From: Kineococcus sp. NBC_00420
Lineage (GTDB): Bacteria; Actinomycetota; Actinomycetes; Actinomycetales; Kineococcaceae
Reading direction: 5' to 3'
Length of the DNA stretch: 64,000 bases
Assembly (NCBI RefSeq): GCF_036021035.1
Contig: NZ_CP107930.1
Location: forward strand, 682,001-746,000
Under the pieces are notes generated by a model, which was not told where the DNA came from, did not search any database, and was given only the letters and a program-made list of their open reading frames with translations. Numbering within the stretch: position 1 is the first letter of the stretch; every line of letters begins with the position of its first letter. Below, piece after piece: positions 1 to 9,453 of the stretch. The translations under genes and the position numbers were made by a program.

Positions 1-540
1 GACGTCGACGGCTTCGACGTCGGTGCCCGGAACCCGGGCCGCGAGCGCCGCGACGAGCAGGCCGAGGACGCCCGCACCGACGACGCTGACCCGGTCACCG
101 ATGCCGACGCCGGCGTCCCACACGCCGTTCACGGCGGTCTCCAGCATCCCCGCGAGGACGGCCCGGCCGGTGGGGACGCCCGCGGGGACGGGCAGGACGG
201 CCGAGGCCGGGACGACGTAGCGGTCCTGGTGGGGGTGCAGGCAGAAGACGGCGCGTCCCACCAGGTCCTGCGCGCGGGCCCCGGCGTGCACGACGGTCCC
301 GACCGAGAGGTAGCCGTACTTCACGGGGTAGGGGAACTCCCCGGCCTGGAACGGCGCGCGCATGACGTCGTGCTGGCTCTCGGGGACCCCGCCCGCGAGC
401 ACGAGGGCCTCGGTCCCGCGGCTGACGGCCGAGAACTCGGCGCGGACCTCGACGTCGGCGACACCGAGGACGGGCAGGAGCTCGTCGCGCAGTTCCGCCC
501 GGCCCGGACCGGTGACCCACAACGCGCGGGCGACGCTCAC
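1..540 (-). CDS. Zinc-type alcohol dehydrogenase-like protein (3' end outside window)
   Basis: The 180 codons present read as the N-terminal GroES-like half and the start of the nucleotide-binding half of a medium-chain dehydrogenase: a segment rich in GTVVHAG and [13 protein letters not shown], then [16 protein letters not shown], the dinucleotide fold glycine motif. The family oxidises or reduces alcohols and aldehydes with NAD(P); the substrate cannot be told. The GTG start at 540 is preceded by GGAGGT and overlaps the TGA of the hydrolase gene upstream (GTGA), so it is the last visible gene of a translationally coupled operon. The C-terminus is cut off by the window edge. Confidence 0.75.
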   Translation of the reverse strand, partial: MSVARALWVTGPGRAELRDELLPVLGVADVEVRAEFSAVSRGTEALVLAGGVPESQHDVMRAPFQAGEFPYPVKYGYLSVGTVVHAGARAQDLVGRAVFCLHPHQDRYVVPASAVLPVPAGVPTGRAVLAGMLETAVNGVWDAGVGIGDRVSVVGAGVLGLLVAALAARVPGTDVEAVDV

Positions 541-1700
541 GGGACCTCCTCCAGCTTCGCGGTGACGAAGTCCCGCACGGCGCTCTCCCAGCGCGGGGGG
601 TCGACGTTCCACTCCTTGGTGTGGCGGGCGGTGGAACTCGCGACGTAGGTGATGAGGTCGGGCCGCGCCGCCGCCAGGCGTTCCGAGGGGCCGTGGGGCA
701 CGTAGTCGTCGGCGTCGGAGTGCAGCAGCAGCACGGGCAGCACGAGTTCCTCGGCGCGACGCACCCAGTCCATGGCGCGGAGGTCGACCGGTCCCCGGAC
801 CCCCACGAGCCGCCGACCGACGGGATGCGCGAGCAGGCGCAACCCGTAGCGCCCCAACCGGATCGGGATCCCCCGTTGCCGCGCCTGGTTGTCCAGCACG
901 TCGTACCAGTCGACCACCGGCCCGTCGAGGACGAGCGCGCAGACCTTCTCGGCCAACGGCGAGCGGGCGACGAACTGCAGCAGGATCGCCCCGCCCATCG
1001 ACCAGCCCACGACGAGCAGACGCCGGGCGCCGGAGTCGATCGCGTGCTGTGCCACCGCCTCCACGTCGTTCCACTCGGTGTCGCCGAGGCCGTAGAGGCC
1101 CGGTTTCGCGGCCGGGGCGTCGGCGTCGTTGCGGTAGCTGGGGACCAGGCACGGGATGCCCAGTTCGTGCAGGACGGGGAGGGCCCGCAACGCCTCTTCG
1201 CGGGTGGCGCCGCGGCCGTGGACGAGGACCGCCCAGACGTCGCTCTCGCCCCGCGAGGCGGTGGGGACGAACCAGCAGGGCAGGTCCCCGACCTCGCCGG
1301 GGACGACGAGGTCCTCGTGGGCGAGACCGAGGGCCGTGCTCGGGTCGCCCGAGTAGTAGTACTGGTTCCAGCGCGCCGACCCGGGCCGTGGGACCCCCCG
1401 GTCCACGCCGAGCAGTTCCCGCGTCACCCGGCCGTCGGTCACGTCGAGGACGTCCCCCACGCGGAAGTGCCCCCGGCCGCCGTCGGTCCAGACGCCGTAG
1501 CGGCCCGGGACGACGGTGTCGACGGTCTGCTCGAGGACGACCCGGTGGGGTCCGACCTGCAGGACCTCGACGTCGTCGGGTTTGTGCGGGCGCGGGGTGA
1601 CCACGGCGCGGGCGAAGGACACCGCGACGCCCGTCAGCCCGGCACCGACCGCGGTGACGGTGAGCGCCGCCGCGAGCGGGACGAGGCGGGAGGCCTTCAC
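537..1700 (-). CDS. Alpha/beta hydrolase, probably membrane-anchored
   Basis: A 387-residue serine hydrolase. The nucleophile elbow reads VGWSMGGA, the acid lies in [12 protein letters not shown], and a late histidine sits in TARHTKEWN, giving a full Ser-Asp-His triad. An oxyanion-type VLVHGRGA occurs upstream. The first 30 residues are a hydrophobic helix after KASR, most likely a signal anchor, so the enzyme probably faces outward. The GTG start overlaps the stop of the DoxX-like gene (GTGA), and its own stop overlaps the dehydrogenase start, so three genes form one operon. The substrate is unknown; homologues are usually annotated only as alpha/beta fold hydrolases. Confidence 0.85.
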   Translation of the reverse strand: MKASRLVPLAAALTVTAVGAGLTGVAVSFARAVVTPRPHKPDDVEVLQVGPHRVVLEQTVDTVVPGRYGVWTDGGRGHFRVGDVLDVTDGRVTRELLGVDRGVPRPGSARWNQYYYSGDPSTALGLAHEDLVVPGEVGDLPCWFVPTASRGESDVWAVLVHGRGATREEALRALPVLHELGIPCLVPSYRNDADAPAAKPGLYGLGDTEWNDVEAVAQHAIDSGARRLLVVGWSMGGAILLQFVARSPLAEKVCALVLDGPVVDWYDVLDNQARQRGIPIRLGRYGLRLLAHPVGRRLVGVRGPVDLRAMDWVRRAEELVLPVLLLHSDADDYVPHGPSERLAAARPDLITYVASSTARHTKEWNVDPPRWESAVRDFVTAKLEEVP

Positions 1701-2059
1701 CGTCCCGCCCGCCAGGCGGCACGGATCAGCGGGACCTGCAGGGGCAACCGGGCGATCGTGATCGCGCGGGCGCGGGGGGACCTCGCGTCGAGGGCCATCG
1801 TGACGTTGGCGGGCCAGACCGCGACCAGGAAGGCCGCAGCGACCGTGCCGCTCGCGCGGCGGGTCCGCGGGAGCGCCAACCCGGCCGCCAGTCCGAGCTC
1901 GACGACGCCGGAGGCGAGGGTCCAGGTGCGGGCGCTGCCCGGCAGCGCGCGCGGGACGATCTCGTCGAAGTGCGCCGCACGGACGAAGTGGGCGAGGCCC
2001 GCGACGCCGAACATCGTCGCGACGGGGACCCACCTGCGGGACGGGACGGCGCTGATCAC
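1697..2059 (-). CDS. DoxX-like small integral membrane protein
   Basis: 120 residues with four hydrophobic segments. The arrangement [17 protein letters not shown], then [16 protein letters not shown], then [13 protein letters not shown] is the pattern of DoxX-like membrane proteins, where the HF, EL and PAN positions are conserved. Its function is not settled; relatives have been tied to redox or stress membranes. It is the first gene of the overlapping three-gene operon and is divergent from 2097, with only 37 bases between the two starts, which must hold both promoters. The GTG at 2059 is the only start that fits the family length. Confidence 0.75.
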   Translation of the reverse strand: MISAVPSRRWVPVATMFGVAGLAHFVRAAHFDEIVPRALPGSARTWTLASGVVELGLAAGLALPRTRRASGTVAAAFLVAVWPANVTMALDARSPRARAITIARLPLQVPLIRAAWRAGR

Positions 2060-2096
2060 ACCGGCGATCCTGCCCGACGTCCCCTAGGGTCACCGC

Positions 2097-2606
2097 GTGG
2101 ACCCCAACACCTGGACCGTCGTCGTCTTGACCGAGGAGGCGTTCGGTGACGTCGACGCCCGCAACGTCGCCGAGCTGCACGCGGACGCCCGCGCCGCCGG
2201 GGACGACGTACGCCACGTCGTCCTCGTCCCCGCCGACACCCAGCGGAGCCTGCTGGCGGGCTTCCTCGACCACCTGAGCCTCGGTGAGCTGAAGGAGGCG
2301 TTCGCGGAGGTCCGGGAGGGCCGCCACCCCGACGGGGCCCGGGCGGACGCCGAGACGGCCCTGGCGGCCACGCTGGCCGCGTTGCGCGAGCTGGGGTTGA
2401 GCGCGGAGGGCCGCACGACGGACGACGACCCGCTGCCGGCGGTGCGGGAGGCCCTGCTCCAAGGACCCGACGCCCGTGAGCTGGTCGTGGTGACCCGTCC
2501 GCACGCGGTGGAGGACACCCTGCACACCGACTGGGCCTCGAGGGCGCGCGACGAGTTCGGGGTCCCGGTCCTGCACGTCTACGCGGGCACGACCAGACTC
2601 GGGTGA
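2097..2606 (+). CDS. Conserved hypothetical protein, not recognised
   Basis: 169 residues from a GTG start. Alternating hydrophobic strands (WTVVVLTEE, VRHVVLVPAD, ELVVVTRPH, VPVLHVYAG) with helical, charged segments between them suggest a Rossmann-like alpha/beta fold resembling universal-stress or nucleotide-binding proteins, but I see no diagnostic ATP-binding loop. No signal peptide or membrane segment. It is divergent from the DoxX operon and lies 36 bases before msrB on the same strand, so the two could share a transcript. Codon usage is like that of neighbouring core genes. Confidence 0.65.
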   Translation: MDPNTWTVVVLTEEAFGDVDARNVAELHADARAAGDDVRHVVLVPADTQRSLLAGFLDHLSLGELKEAFAEVREGRHPDGARADAETALAATLAALRELGLSAEGRTTDDDPLPAVREALLQGPDARELVVVTRPHAVEDTLHTDWASRARDEFGVPVLHVYAGTTRLG

Positions 2607-2642
2607 CGGAACACCGCCGAGCACGGGGAGGTTGAACGGGAC

Positions 2643-3080
2643 ATGACTGCGCACACGCCCGACACCACGAGCAAGACCTACAACGTCACCAAGTCCGACG
2701 CTGAGTGGCGCGCGGAACTCGACCCGCAGGCCTACCACGTGCTGCGCCAGGCCGGCACGGAGCGGCCCTTCACGGGCGAGTACGAGGACACGACGACCGA
2801 GGGCGTCTACGCGTGCCGCGCCTGCGGGTCGGAGCTGTTCACCAGCAACGAGAAGTTCGCCTCGCACTGCGGCTGGCCGTCCTTCTTCGACCCCAAGGAC
2901 TCCACCGCGGTGGAACTCCTCGTCGACGACACCCTCGGCATGCGCCGCACCGAGGTGCGCTGCGCGAACTGCGGTTCGCACCTCGGTCACGTCTTCGAGG
3001 GCGAGGGCTACCCGACCCCCACCGACCAGCGCTACTGCATCAACTCGATCAGCCTCAGCCTGCGTCCCGCGCAGGCCTGA
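2643..3080 (+). CDS. msrB: Peptide-methionine (R)-S-oxide reductase
   Basis: 145 residues, the normal single-domain length. It reduces methionine-R-sulfoxide in oxidised proteins, using thioredoxin. The zinc-binding cysteines are visible as two CxxC pairs (C58/C61 in ACRACGS and C107/C110 in CANCGSHLGH). The catalytic cysteine is C132 in QRYCINS, and C76 in SHCGWPSFF lies in the usual resolving region. The substrate-binding GWPSFF and HLGHVFEG motifs are intact. ATG follows a GGGGAGG-like site. It is cytosolic. The heme operon lies just downstream on the other strand. Confidence 0.95.
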   Translation: MTAHTPDTTSKTYNVTKSDAEWRAELDPQAYHVLRQAGTERPFTGEYEDTTTEGVYACRACGSELFTSNEKFASHCGWPSFFDPKDSTAVELLVDDTLGMRRTEVRCANCGSHLGHVFEGEGYPTPTDQRYCINSISLSLRPAQA

Positions 3081-3094
3081 GGCAGGCTGACCCC

Positions 3095-3388
3095 ATGAGC
3101 GACGAGATCCCGGAACTGGACCCCGACCTGCAGGCGGCGGACTCCTCGTTGGACCAGGAGACGGAGCGAGACCAGGCCGACGACCTGTCCAGCGACACCC
3201 TCGAGGCCGACGACCAGGACGACACCTGGGAGCCCGACCAGCACCTGTCGAACGCGACGGCGGAACTCATCGTGGACGGTGACCGCAACGAAGAGACCCT
3301 CGACGAGCGGTTGGCCCAGGAGGTCCCGGACGTCGACGCCGTCAGTGGTGGCGACGCCGACTCCGACCGGGACTACCGCCAGGTCTGA
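3095..3388 (+). CDS. Small acidic DUF5709-like protein
   Basis: 97 residues, about a third Asp or Glu, with no hydrophobic segment. The C-terminal half carries the phrase EETLDERLAQEVPDVD, which matches the best conserved part of actinobacterial DUF5709 proteins; the usual N-terminal part (DTL..GV.D.LDEGYSPP) is poorly kept. Function is unknown. The ATG lies 14 bases after the msrB stop, so it is probably cotranscribed with msrB, and it converges on hemQ with only 20 bases between the two stops. Confidence 0.7.
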   Translation: MSDEIPELDPDLQAADSSLDQETERDQADDLSSDTLEADDQDDTWEPDQHLSNATAELIVDGDRNEETLDERLAQEVPDVDAVSGGDADSDRDYRQV

Positions 3389-3408
3389 CTCTCCCGCAGG
3401 CGGACTCG

Positions 3409-4116
3409 TCAGGGCAAGGCGTTGACGAGTTCGCCGAGGGCGACCTTCGGGCCGGTGAAGAACGGCAGTTCCTCCCGAACGTGACGACGGGCCTCGGTGG
3501 CGCGCAGGTCGCGCATGAGGTCGACGATGCGGTACAGCTCGTCGGCCTCGAAGGCGAGGATCCACTCGTAGTCGCCGAGGGCGAACGCGGAGACGGTGTT
3601 CGCGCGGACGTCCTCGTAGCTGCGGGCCGCGAGACCGTGGTCGCGCAGCATCGTGCGCCGCTCACCCTCGGGCAGCAGGTACCACTCGTAGGACCGCACG
3701 AACGGGTACACGCAGACGTAGTCGCGGGCCTGGTCGCCGGACATGAACGCGGGCACGTGGCCACGGTTGAACTCCGCCGGCCGGTGCAGGCCCACGACGG
3801 ACCAGACGGGTGCGAGGTGGCGCCCCAGGCGGGTGCGGCGCAGGCGGCGGTAGGCCTCCTGGACGATCTCGACCGTCGGGCCGTACCACCAGAACATGAG
3901 GTCGGCGTCGGCGCGCAGACCCGCGACGTCGTAGAGCCCGCGGACGACCAGGCCCTTGCCGGTGAGCTCGTCGAGCAGGTCCTGGACCTCCTGGGTCAGG
4001 GCCGCACGCTCGGCGTCCCCGAGGGGCGTCTCGACGGCGAAGACCGACCACATCGTGTAGGCGATGGTGTCGTTGATCGTGTCGGCGTTGGGTGCTGCTG
4101 TGTGCTGCTCGGTCAT
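3409..4116 (-). CDS. hemQ: Coproheme decarboxylase HemQ (chlorite dismutase family)
   Basis: 235 residues. In Gram-positive bacteria HemQ converts coproheme to heme b in the last step of the coproporphyrin pathway. The conserved block [13 protein letters not shown] contains the family tyrosine region, and [10 protein letters not shown] carries the proximal heme histidine. The N-terminal TMWSVF start is typical. The residue giving true chlorite dismutases their oxygen-producing arginine pocket is not evident, as expected for HemQ. The start is the ATG at 4116, 14 bases after the hemY stop, so the order hemE-hemY-hemQ follows the pathway. Confidence 0.93.
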   Translation of the reverse strand: MTEQHTAAPNADTINDTIAYTMWSVFAVETPLGDAERAALTQEVQDLLDELTGKGLVVRGLYDVAGLRADADLMFWWYGPTVEIVQEAYRRLRRTRLGRHLAPVWSVVGLHRPAEFNRGHVPAFMSGDQARDYVCVYPFVRSYEWYLLPEGERRTMLRDHGLAARSYEDVRANTVSAFALGDYEWILAFEADELYRIVDLMRDLRATEARRHVREELPFFTGPKVALGELVNALP

Positions 4117-4130
4117 GCCCGCATCCTCCC

Positions 4131-5513
4131 TCAGACCATCTGCAGCTGCGCACGCACCTCGGCGGCGGCACGGGTGGCCGCACCGATGCAGGCGGGCACG
4201 CCCACGCCGTCCAGGACGGAACCGCAGAGGGCGAGGCGCCCGACGCCCGTGAGCGCCGAGCGCACCGCCGCGACGCGGTCCACGTGGCCGACGGCGTACT
4301 GCGGCAGCCCGTCGTACCAGCGGACGACGTCGTGGTCGAGCGGGTGCAGTTCCCGGCCCAGCAACCGGGAGGCGTCGGCGACCGCCCAGCGGACGACGTC
4401 GTCGTCCTCGGCCTCCAGGGCCTCGGTCTCCCCCGCACGTCCCGAGGAGACCCGCAGGACCGCGACGTCGCCGCTCTGGTCCCCGACCCAGCCCCACTTG
4501 TTGCCCGACAGCGTCAAGGCCTTGGCGCGCAGCCCTTCCAGCGCCCCGACGGCGGGCGGGACGAGGACGCCGGACCCGGTCAGCCCGGCCAGTTCGACGG
4601 CGGGGACCGCGAGCGCCGTGATGACCATGCTCGCGGTCTCGACGTCACCCAGCAGGGCGGCGGCCGCGGGGACCGGTCCCGCGAGCAACCGGGCGGCGGC
4701 GGGCGCGGGGACGGCGAGGACGACGGCGTCGGCGGGGGTCGCGTCGACGAGCCAGCCGTCGGGGGTGCGTTCGAGGCGGTGCACGGGGGTGGAGGTGGCG
4801 ATCGTGACGCCGCGCTCAGCCAGCTTCGTGGCCAGGGTGCGCGGGAGGGTGGCGAGGCCGCCGAGCAGGCCGGCGAAGACGGGGGCCGGGTTCGCGACCG
4901 GGGGTTCGGAGATGGCCTCCAGCAGGGATCCGCCGCGGACGGCGTGCTGCCAGAGCGCGGGGACGGTGGCCTGCAGGGACAGCTTCGAGGCGTGGCCGGC
5001 GTAGACCCCACCGAGCAGCGGTTCGACGAGGCGGTCGACGACGGCCCGACCGACCCTCGCGGCGACGTAGTCGGCGACGGCGACGTCGTGATCCAGCGGC
5101 GGGGCGGGCAGTCCCGGTTCGGCCCGGACCCGCTCGACGTCGGCGGGGTCGAGGAAACCCTCGACCGTGGCGGCGGAGCGGGGGACGCCCATCAGGGTGC
5201 CGGCGGGCAGCGGGTCGAGGTGGCCGGGCGAGCGCAGGCTCGCGCGGGTGGTGGCGGGGTGGACGAGTTCCCCGCCCAGACCCACGTCGTGGATCAGGGC
5301 GACGCCCTCGGGACGTCGCGCGAGCATCGACTCGGCCCCGACGTCGACGGTGACGCCACCGATCTCGCTGCCCTGCAGCACGCCTCCGACGACCGGCGCG
5401 GCCTCGCGGACCTCGATCGTGAACTCGTCGTGGCGGCTGAGTTCCCAGGCCGCGGTGAGACCGGAGATCCCGGCCCCCACGACGACGACGTGCGGACGGG
5501 TCAGTTCCGCCAC
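4131..5513 (-). CDS. hemY: Coproporphyrinogen III / protoporphyrinogen oxidase (FAD)
   Basis: 460 residues. This FAD enzyme oxidises coproporphyrinogen III to coproporphyrin III in organisms with HemQ (also called HemG or CgoX). The N-terminal dinucleotide-binding loop reads [17 protein letters not shown] (about residues 8-24), followed by the REAAPVVGG strand typical of monoamine-oxidase-like flavoproteins, and [18 protein letters not shown] closes the FAD domain near the C-terminus. GTG at 5513 lies inside the end of hemE (13-base overlap) with GAGGAGGT upstream, so translation is coupled to hemE. Confidence 0.93.
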   Translation of the reverse strand: MAELTRPHVVVVGAGISGLTAAWELSRHDEFTIEVREAAPVVGGVLQGSEIGGVTVDVGAESMLARRPEGVALIHDVGLGGELVHPATTRASLRSPGHLDPLPAGTLMGVPRSAATVEGFLDPADVERVRAEPGLPAPPLDHDVAVADYVAARVGRAVVDRLVEPLLGGVYAGHASKLSLQATVPALWQHAVRGGSLLEAISEPPVANPAPVFAGLLGGLATLPRTLATKLAERGVTIATSTPVHRLERTPDGWLVDATPADAVVLAVPAPAAARLLAGPVPAAAALLGDVETASMVITALAVPAVELAGLTGSGVLVPPAVGALEGLRAKALTLSGNKWGWVGDQSGDVAVLRVSSGRAGETEALEAEDDDVVRWAVADASRLLGRELHPLDHDVVRWYDGLPQYAVGHVDRVAAVRSALTGVGRLALCGSVLDGVGVPACIGAATRAAAEVRAQLQMV

Positions 5514-6553
5514 GCGTGGACCTCCTCGACGACCCGGGCGAGGACGGCCGGGTCGGCGGTCGGCGGGACGCCGTGGCCGAGGTTGACGATGTGCCCGGCG
5601 CCGGCCCGTTCGCCCTCCGCCAGGATGCGGTGCAGGTCGGCGCGCAGCACCTCCCAGGGGGCGAAGAGCAGGGCCGGGTCGAGGTTGCCCTGGACGGCGA
5701 CGGGACGACCGGCTCCGGCGGCGCCGCGGGCGGCCCCGACGTCGAGGGGGAGGCGGAAGTCGATGCCGAGGACGTCGACGCCACCGTCGATCGCGGCCAT
5801 GGCGCCCAGGAGTTCCCCGGTGCCGGTGCCGAAGTGGGTGCGCGGGACCCCGAGGTCGCCCACGGCGGCCAGCGCGGTCGCGGAGTGCGGGGCGACGAGC
5901 CGTTCGTAGTCGGTCAGCGGGAGCGCCCCGACCCAGGAGTCGAAGAGCTGGACGCCGGAGGCGCCGGCGAGGACCTGGGCGCGTAGGAACGTCCCCGCGA
6001 TCTGGGCGAGGCGGGCGGCGAGGTCGTGCCACAGCTCCGGGTCGGCGTGCATCAAGGCCTTGGTGCGCAACAGGTCCCGGGACGGACCACCCTCGACGAG
6101 GTAGCTGGCGAGGGTGAACGGGGCGCCGGCGAACCCGACGAGGGGCGTGTCGCCGAGCCCGGCGACGGTCAGCCCCACGGCGTCGGTGACGTGCTGCAGG
6201 GCGTCGAGGGAGAGTTCCGGGATCCGGTCGAGGTCGGCACGGGTGCGGAAGGGCTGCGCGATCACGGGTCCGGTGCCGGGGACGATCTCGACGTCGACAC
6301 CGGCGGCCTCGAGCGGCACGACGATGTCGGAGTAGAAGACGGCGGCGTCCACGTCGTAGCGGCGGACCGGCTGCAGGGTGATCTCGGCGACGAGTTCGGG
6401 GATGCGGCAGGACTCCAGCATCGTCGTCCCGGCACGGGCCTCGCGGTACTCCGGCAGCGAGCGACCGGCCTGGCGCATGAACCAGACGGGCGTGCGGTGC
6501 GGGGTGGTGCCCCCGCGGGCGGCGTGGAGGTAGGGCGAGTTCTCGAGCGGCAC
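5501..6553 (-). CDS. hemE: Uroporphyrinogen decarboxylase
   Basis: 350 residues, the family length. It decarboxylates the four acetate side chains of uroporphyrinogen III to give coproporphyrinogen III, the input of the hemY-hemQ steps encoded next. The signature RTPVWFMRQAGRSLPEYR stands near the N-terminus, and the active-site aspartate region AAVFYSDI and VQGNLDPALLFAP are present. The GTG at 6553 gives the standard VPLENSPYLHAARG beginning; the reading frame is open further upstream but without family similarity. It is divergent from the DUF3000 gene. Confidence 0.95.
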   Translation of the reverse strand: MPLENSPYLHAARGGTTPHRTPVWFMRQAGRSLPEYREARAGTTMLESCRIPELVAEITLQPVRRYDVDAAVFYSDIVVPLEAAGVDVEIVPGTGPVIAQPFRTRADLDRIPELSLDALQHVTDAVGLTVAGLGDTPLVGFAGAPFTLASYLVEGGPSRDLLRTKALMHADPELWHDLAARLAQIAGTFLRAQVLAGASGVQLFDSWVGALPLTDYERLVAPHSATALAAVGDLGVPRTHFGTGTGELLGAMAAIDGGVDVLGIDFRLPLDVGAARGAAGAGRPVAVQGNLDPALLFAPWEVLRADLHRILAEGERAGAGHIVNLGHGVPPTADPAVLARVVEEVHAWRN

Positions 6554-6616
6554 GCGCTGATGGTCCCACGGCGTGGCTGACGCCCCCGCGGGGTCGGGGT
6601 GCCTAGGCTCCGTGCC

Positions 6617-7201
6617 GTGAGTGCGCACCGGACCCCGGGAGCGCCCGGTGCTCCGCCGGCCTTCGAGGCCGCGGTGGCCGCGGTGCGCGCCGTCCGCCTG
6701 CGCTCGGAGCTGGTGCTGACGGAGGTCCCCGCCCCGGCGCGCATCGCGCCCTACGCCCTGGCCGTGGCCGGTGACGTCGTCCTGGACGGTGACGAACTCG
6801 CGACCGGACGTTTCATCCTGTTGCACGACCCGACCCGGCCGGCGGAGTGGGACGGCGACTTCCGCGTCGTGACCTACGTCCGCGCGGACCTGGAGTCGGA
6901 GCTCGGTGAGGACCCGATGCTGGGGCAGGTCGGGTGGTCCTGGCTGGAGGACGGTCTGGCCTCGGCCGGCGCCCAGGCCACCAGCGTGGGCGGCACGGTG
7001 ACGCGGGTGCTGTCGGAGGGCTACGGCGCTCTGGCCGAACGGCCCGCGTCCGTGGACGTGGAACTGCGGGCGTCGTGGACGCCGACGGACCCGACGGACA
7101 TCGCGGCGCACCTGCACGCGTGGGAGGTCCTGGTGTGCACGGTGGCGGGTCTGCCGCCGCTGCCCGAGGGCGTCGTGTCCCTCGGTGGCCGCACGCACTG
7201 A
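6617..7201 (+). CDS. DUF3000 family protein
   Basis: 194 residues. The sequence RLRSELVLTEVPAPARIAPYALAVAG, the middle segment FILLHDPTRPAEWDG and the C-terminal HAWEVLVCTVAGLPPLP are the conserved parts of DUF3000, found only in Actinobacteria beside hemE and rnd as here. Function is unknown, and there are no membrane segments. The GTG at 6617 (VSAHRT) is preferred over the GTG at 6599, which adds six residues with no family match. It is divergent from hemE. Confidence 0.85.
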   Translation: MSAHRTPGAPGAPPAFEAAVAAVRAVRLRSELVLTEVPAPARIAPYALAVAGDVVLDGDELATGRFILLHDPTRPAEWDGDFRVVTYVRADLESELGEDPMLGQVGWSWLEDGLASAGAQATSVGGTVTRVLSEGYGALAERPASVDVELRASWTPTDPTDIAAHLHAWEVLVCTVAGLPPLPEGVVSLGGRTH

Positions 7202-7325
7202 GACGCGCGCACTGAGACACGCGTCACCAAGTGTTCAAGGAACCCCCCGGATGGGCCGATCACCTTCTCGAATGATGGAGGCGTTCCGCAGTGGGCGGGC
7301 GCCGATCGCCTGCAGGAGGACGACG

Positions 7326-7928
7326 GTGACGGCACTCGTCGAACGCCCCGGGATGGCTGTACCTTCCCGGCTCGGCCGCTTCGCGGCTCTGGTCGCTGTG
7401 GCGGATCCCGCCGTCCGCGAGTCCGTGACCCGCACGCTGCGGATGCTCGGCGCCGTGAACGTCGAGCACGCCACGAGCGTCGCCCAGGCCCGCGCGATGG
7501 CCCGCACCGGCCCGCGCGCCCTGTTCATCGCCGACGCGGGACTGCCCGACGGCTCCGGCGCCCAGCTCGTCTCCGAGCTGCGCGCCGCCGGGTGGAACCG
7601 CTGCGTCGTGCTCTCCAGCAACGCCGACCCGTTCGCGGTCCGCGGTGCGGTCGCCGCCGGCGTCCGCTGCTACCTCGTGACGACCCGCCCCGAAGGGGTG
7701 GGCTTCGAGGGACGCACCGGGGAGAACGGCGTCGACAGCCTCTCCGAGCGTGAGGTCGAGGTGCTCCAGCACGTCGCCGACGGCCGGTCCAACAAGGACA
7801 CCGGCGCCCTGCTCGGCCTGTCCGCGCTGACGGTGAAGAGCCACCTGGCCCGCATCGCCCGCAAGCTCGGCACGGGCGACCGCGCCGAGATGGTCGCGAT
7901 CACCCTGCGGGCCGGCGTCATCCAGTGA
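7326..7928 (+). CDS. Response-regulator-like LuxR-family transcription factor
   Basis: 200 residues: a receiver-like domain (about 15-125) and a C-terminal LuxR helix-turn-helix (LSEREVEVLQHVADGRSNKD, then LSALTVKSHLARIARKL). The receiver keeps the phosphoacceptor-type aspartate in FIADAGLPDGSG, but the acidic pair at its start is reduced to VADPAVR and the conserved lysine after the fourth strand is missing. It may therefore act without phosphorylation. The GTG at 7326 follows AGGAGGACGACG, a strong ribosome site that decides the start. It lies between DUF3000 and RNase D, a common actinobacterial neighbourhood. Confidence 0.85.
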   Translation: MTALVERPGMAVPSRLGRFAALVAVADPAVRESVTRTLRMLGAVNVEHATSVAQARAMARTGPRALFIADAGLPDGSGAQLVSELRAAGWNRCVVLSSNADPFAVRGAVAAGVRCYLVTTRPEGVGFEGRTGENGVDSLSEREVEVLQHVADGRSNKDTGALLGLSALTVKSHLARIARKLGTGDRAEMVAITLRAGVIQ

Positions 7929-7935
7929 CGCGCCT

Positions 7936-7989
7936 GGAGGGGGGCTGAGCACCCCTCCTCGTCACGCCGCCCGCCTCCGGTGGGCGGCG
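7936..7989 (+). terminator. Two GC-rich hairpins after the LuxR-family gene
   Basis: Two consecutive perfect inverted repeats follow the stop codon: GGAGGGG (7936-7942) with CCCCTCC (7952-7958), then CGCCGCCC (7965-7972) with GGGCGGCG (7982-7989). Neither is followed by a long T run, which is usual for high-GC actinobacteria. Together they would separate the regulator transcript from the RNase D gene. Confidence 0.6.
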
Positions 7990-8077
7990 TTCGGCGTTCT
8001 CCCCCTCCTCGACCCGGCCGGTCGCCGCACCCCCGATCGTGCGACGGCTCAGCTGAGCGGTCACGTACGGTGGTGCC

Positions 8078-9358
8078 GTGACCGAGACGCCGACGAAAGA
8101 GGAGCCTGAACAGGCCGGGCCCGAGCTCCCGATGCTGTCGGTCCCCGCCGACGGCCTGCCGCCCGTCGTGACCGACGAGGCCGCGCTCGCGCAGACCGTC
8201 GCCGCGTTCGCGGCCGGCACCGGCCCGGTCGCCGTCGACGCCGAACGCGCCTCCGGCTACCGCTACGGGCAGCGGGCGTTCCTGGTCCAACTGCGCCGTG
8301 AGGGTTCCGGCACCGCCCTCATCGACCCCGACGCGCTGCCGGACCTGTCCGCCCTGGGCGAGGTCCTCGCGGACGTGGAGTGGGTGCTGCACGCCGCGAA
8401 CCAGGACCTGCCCTGCCTGGCCGAACTCGGCATGCGCCCCACCCGCCTGTTCGACACCGAACTCGGTTCCCGCATCGCGGGTCTGCCCCGCGTGGGTCTG
8501 GGGGCGGTCGTCGAGGAACTGCTCGGCCTGCGACTGGCCAAGGAGCACTCCGCGGTCGACTGGTCGACCCGCCCGCTGCCCGTCCCGTGGTTGACCTACG
8601 CCGCCCTCGACGTCGAGGTGCTCGTCCAGGTCCGTGACGTCCTCGCTGAACGCCTTGCCGCGCAGGGGAAGTTGGACTGGGCCCTGGAGGAGTTCGCCGC
8701 CGTCGCCAACGCCCCGACGCCCGTCGCACCGGCGGAGCCGTGGCGGCGCGTCTCCGGTCTGCACGCCGTGCGTTCACGGCGCCAGCTCGCCGTCGTGCGG
8801 GCGCTGTGGTCGGCTCGCGACAGCGAGGCCCGCCGACGCGACACCTCCCCGGGCCGGTTGCTGCCCGACTCCGCGATCGTCGCCGCCGCCCGCGCCACCC
8901 CCCGCACCGCGCAGGCCCTCGCCTCGACGTCGGGGTTCACCGGCCGTGCGGCGAAGACGAAGCTGCAGGTGTGGGCCGACGCCGTCGCCGAGGGGCTGGC
9001 CCTGCCGGAGTCGGAGCTCCCCGCGCACGCTCCCCGCAGCGACGGTCCGCCGCCGCCGCGGGCGTGGGCGGCGAAGGACCCGCTCGCCGCGGCCCGGCTC
9101 AACGCGGCCCGGGCCGTCGTGACCGCGCTGGCCGAGGAACACGCCCTCCCGGTCGAGAACGTCCTGCAGCCCGACGCCCTGCGCCGGGTGGCGTGGGCTC
9201 CCCCGCAGCCGCTGGACGCCGAGGGTGTCCGGGCGGCGCTGGCCACGCGCGGTGCCCGCGCCTGGCAGCTCGACCTGGTGTCGGGACCCGTCGCGGAGGC
9301 CATGGCGCAGGCCCGCGTCCCCGAACCGGACGCGGAACCCGTCCCCGACGCTGGTTGA
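8078..9358 (+). CDS. rnd: Ribonuclease D-like 3'-5' exonuclease with HRDC domain
   Basis: 426 residues. The DEDDy exonuclease core is seen as VAVDAERASG (D54, E56), HAANQDLPCL and the tyrosine motif TYAALDVEVLVQV. An HRDC domain follows (about residues 225-300, WRRVSGLHAVRSRRQLAVVR onward), then a variable tail. It should trim 3' ends of structured RNAs in the cytoplasm. The usual actinobacterial order, with dxs a few genes on, supports the assignment. GTG at 8078 gives the expected N-terminus. Confidence 0.9.
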   Translation: MTETPTKEEPEQAGPELPMLSVPADGLPPVVTDEAALAQTVAAFAAGTGPVAVDAERASGYRYGQRAFLVQLRREGSGTALIDPDALPDLSALGEVLADVEWVLHAANQDLPCLAELGMRPTRLFDTELGSRIAGLPRVGLGAVVEELLGLRLAKEHSAVDWSTRPLPVPWLTYAALDVEVLVQVRDVLAERLAAQGKLDWALEEFAAVANAPTPVAPAEPWRRVSGLHAVRSRRQLAVVRALWSARDSEARRRDTSPGRLLPDSAIVAAARATPRTAQALASTSGFTGRAAKTKLQVWADAVAEGLALPESELPAHAPRSDGPPPPRAWAAKDPLAAARLNAARAVVTALAEEHALPVENVLQPDALRRVAWAPPQPLDAEGVRAALATRGARAWQLDLVSGPVAEAMAQARVPEPDAEPVPDAG

Positions 9359-9453
9359 GCTCGACACCGCTCCTCTTGCCGAGCGGCCGTTCGTGCGTCA
9401 TCGTCGACACCGCGTCACGACGAAGTGGTGCGTCAACGGCGACGGAGGTGGAC

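Noticed and set aside
621-2087. Long plus-strand open frame of about 490 codons
   Set aside because: It is antisense to the hydrolase and DoxX-like genes, has no family similarity, and is typical of GC-rich shadow frames.
4092-5909. Plus-strand open frame of 605 codons
   Set aside because: Antisense to hemY and hemE; composition of a shadow frame.
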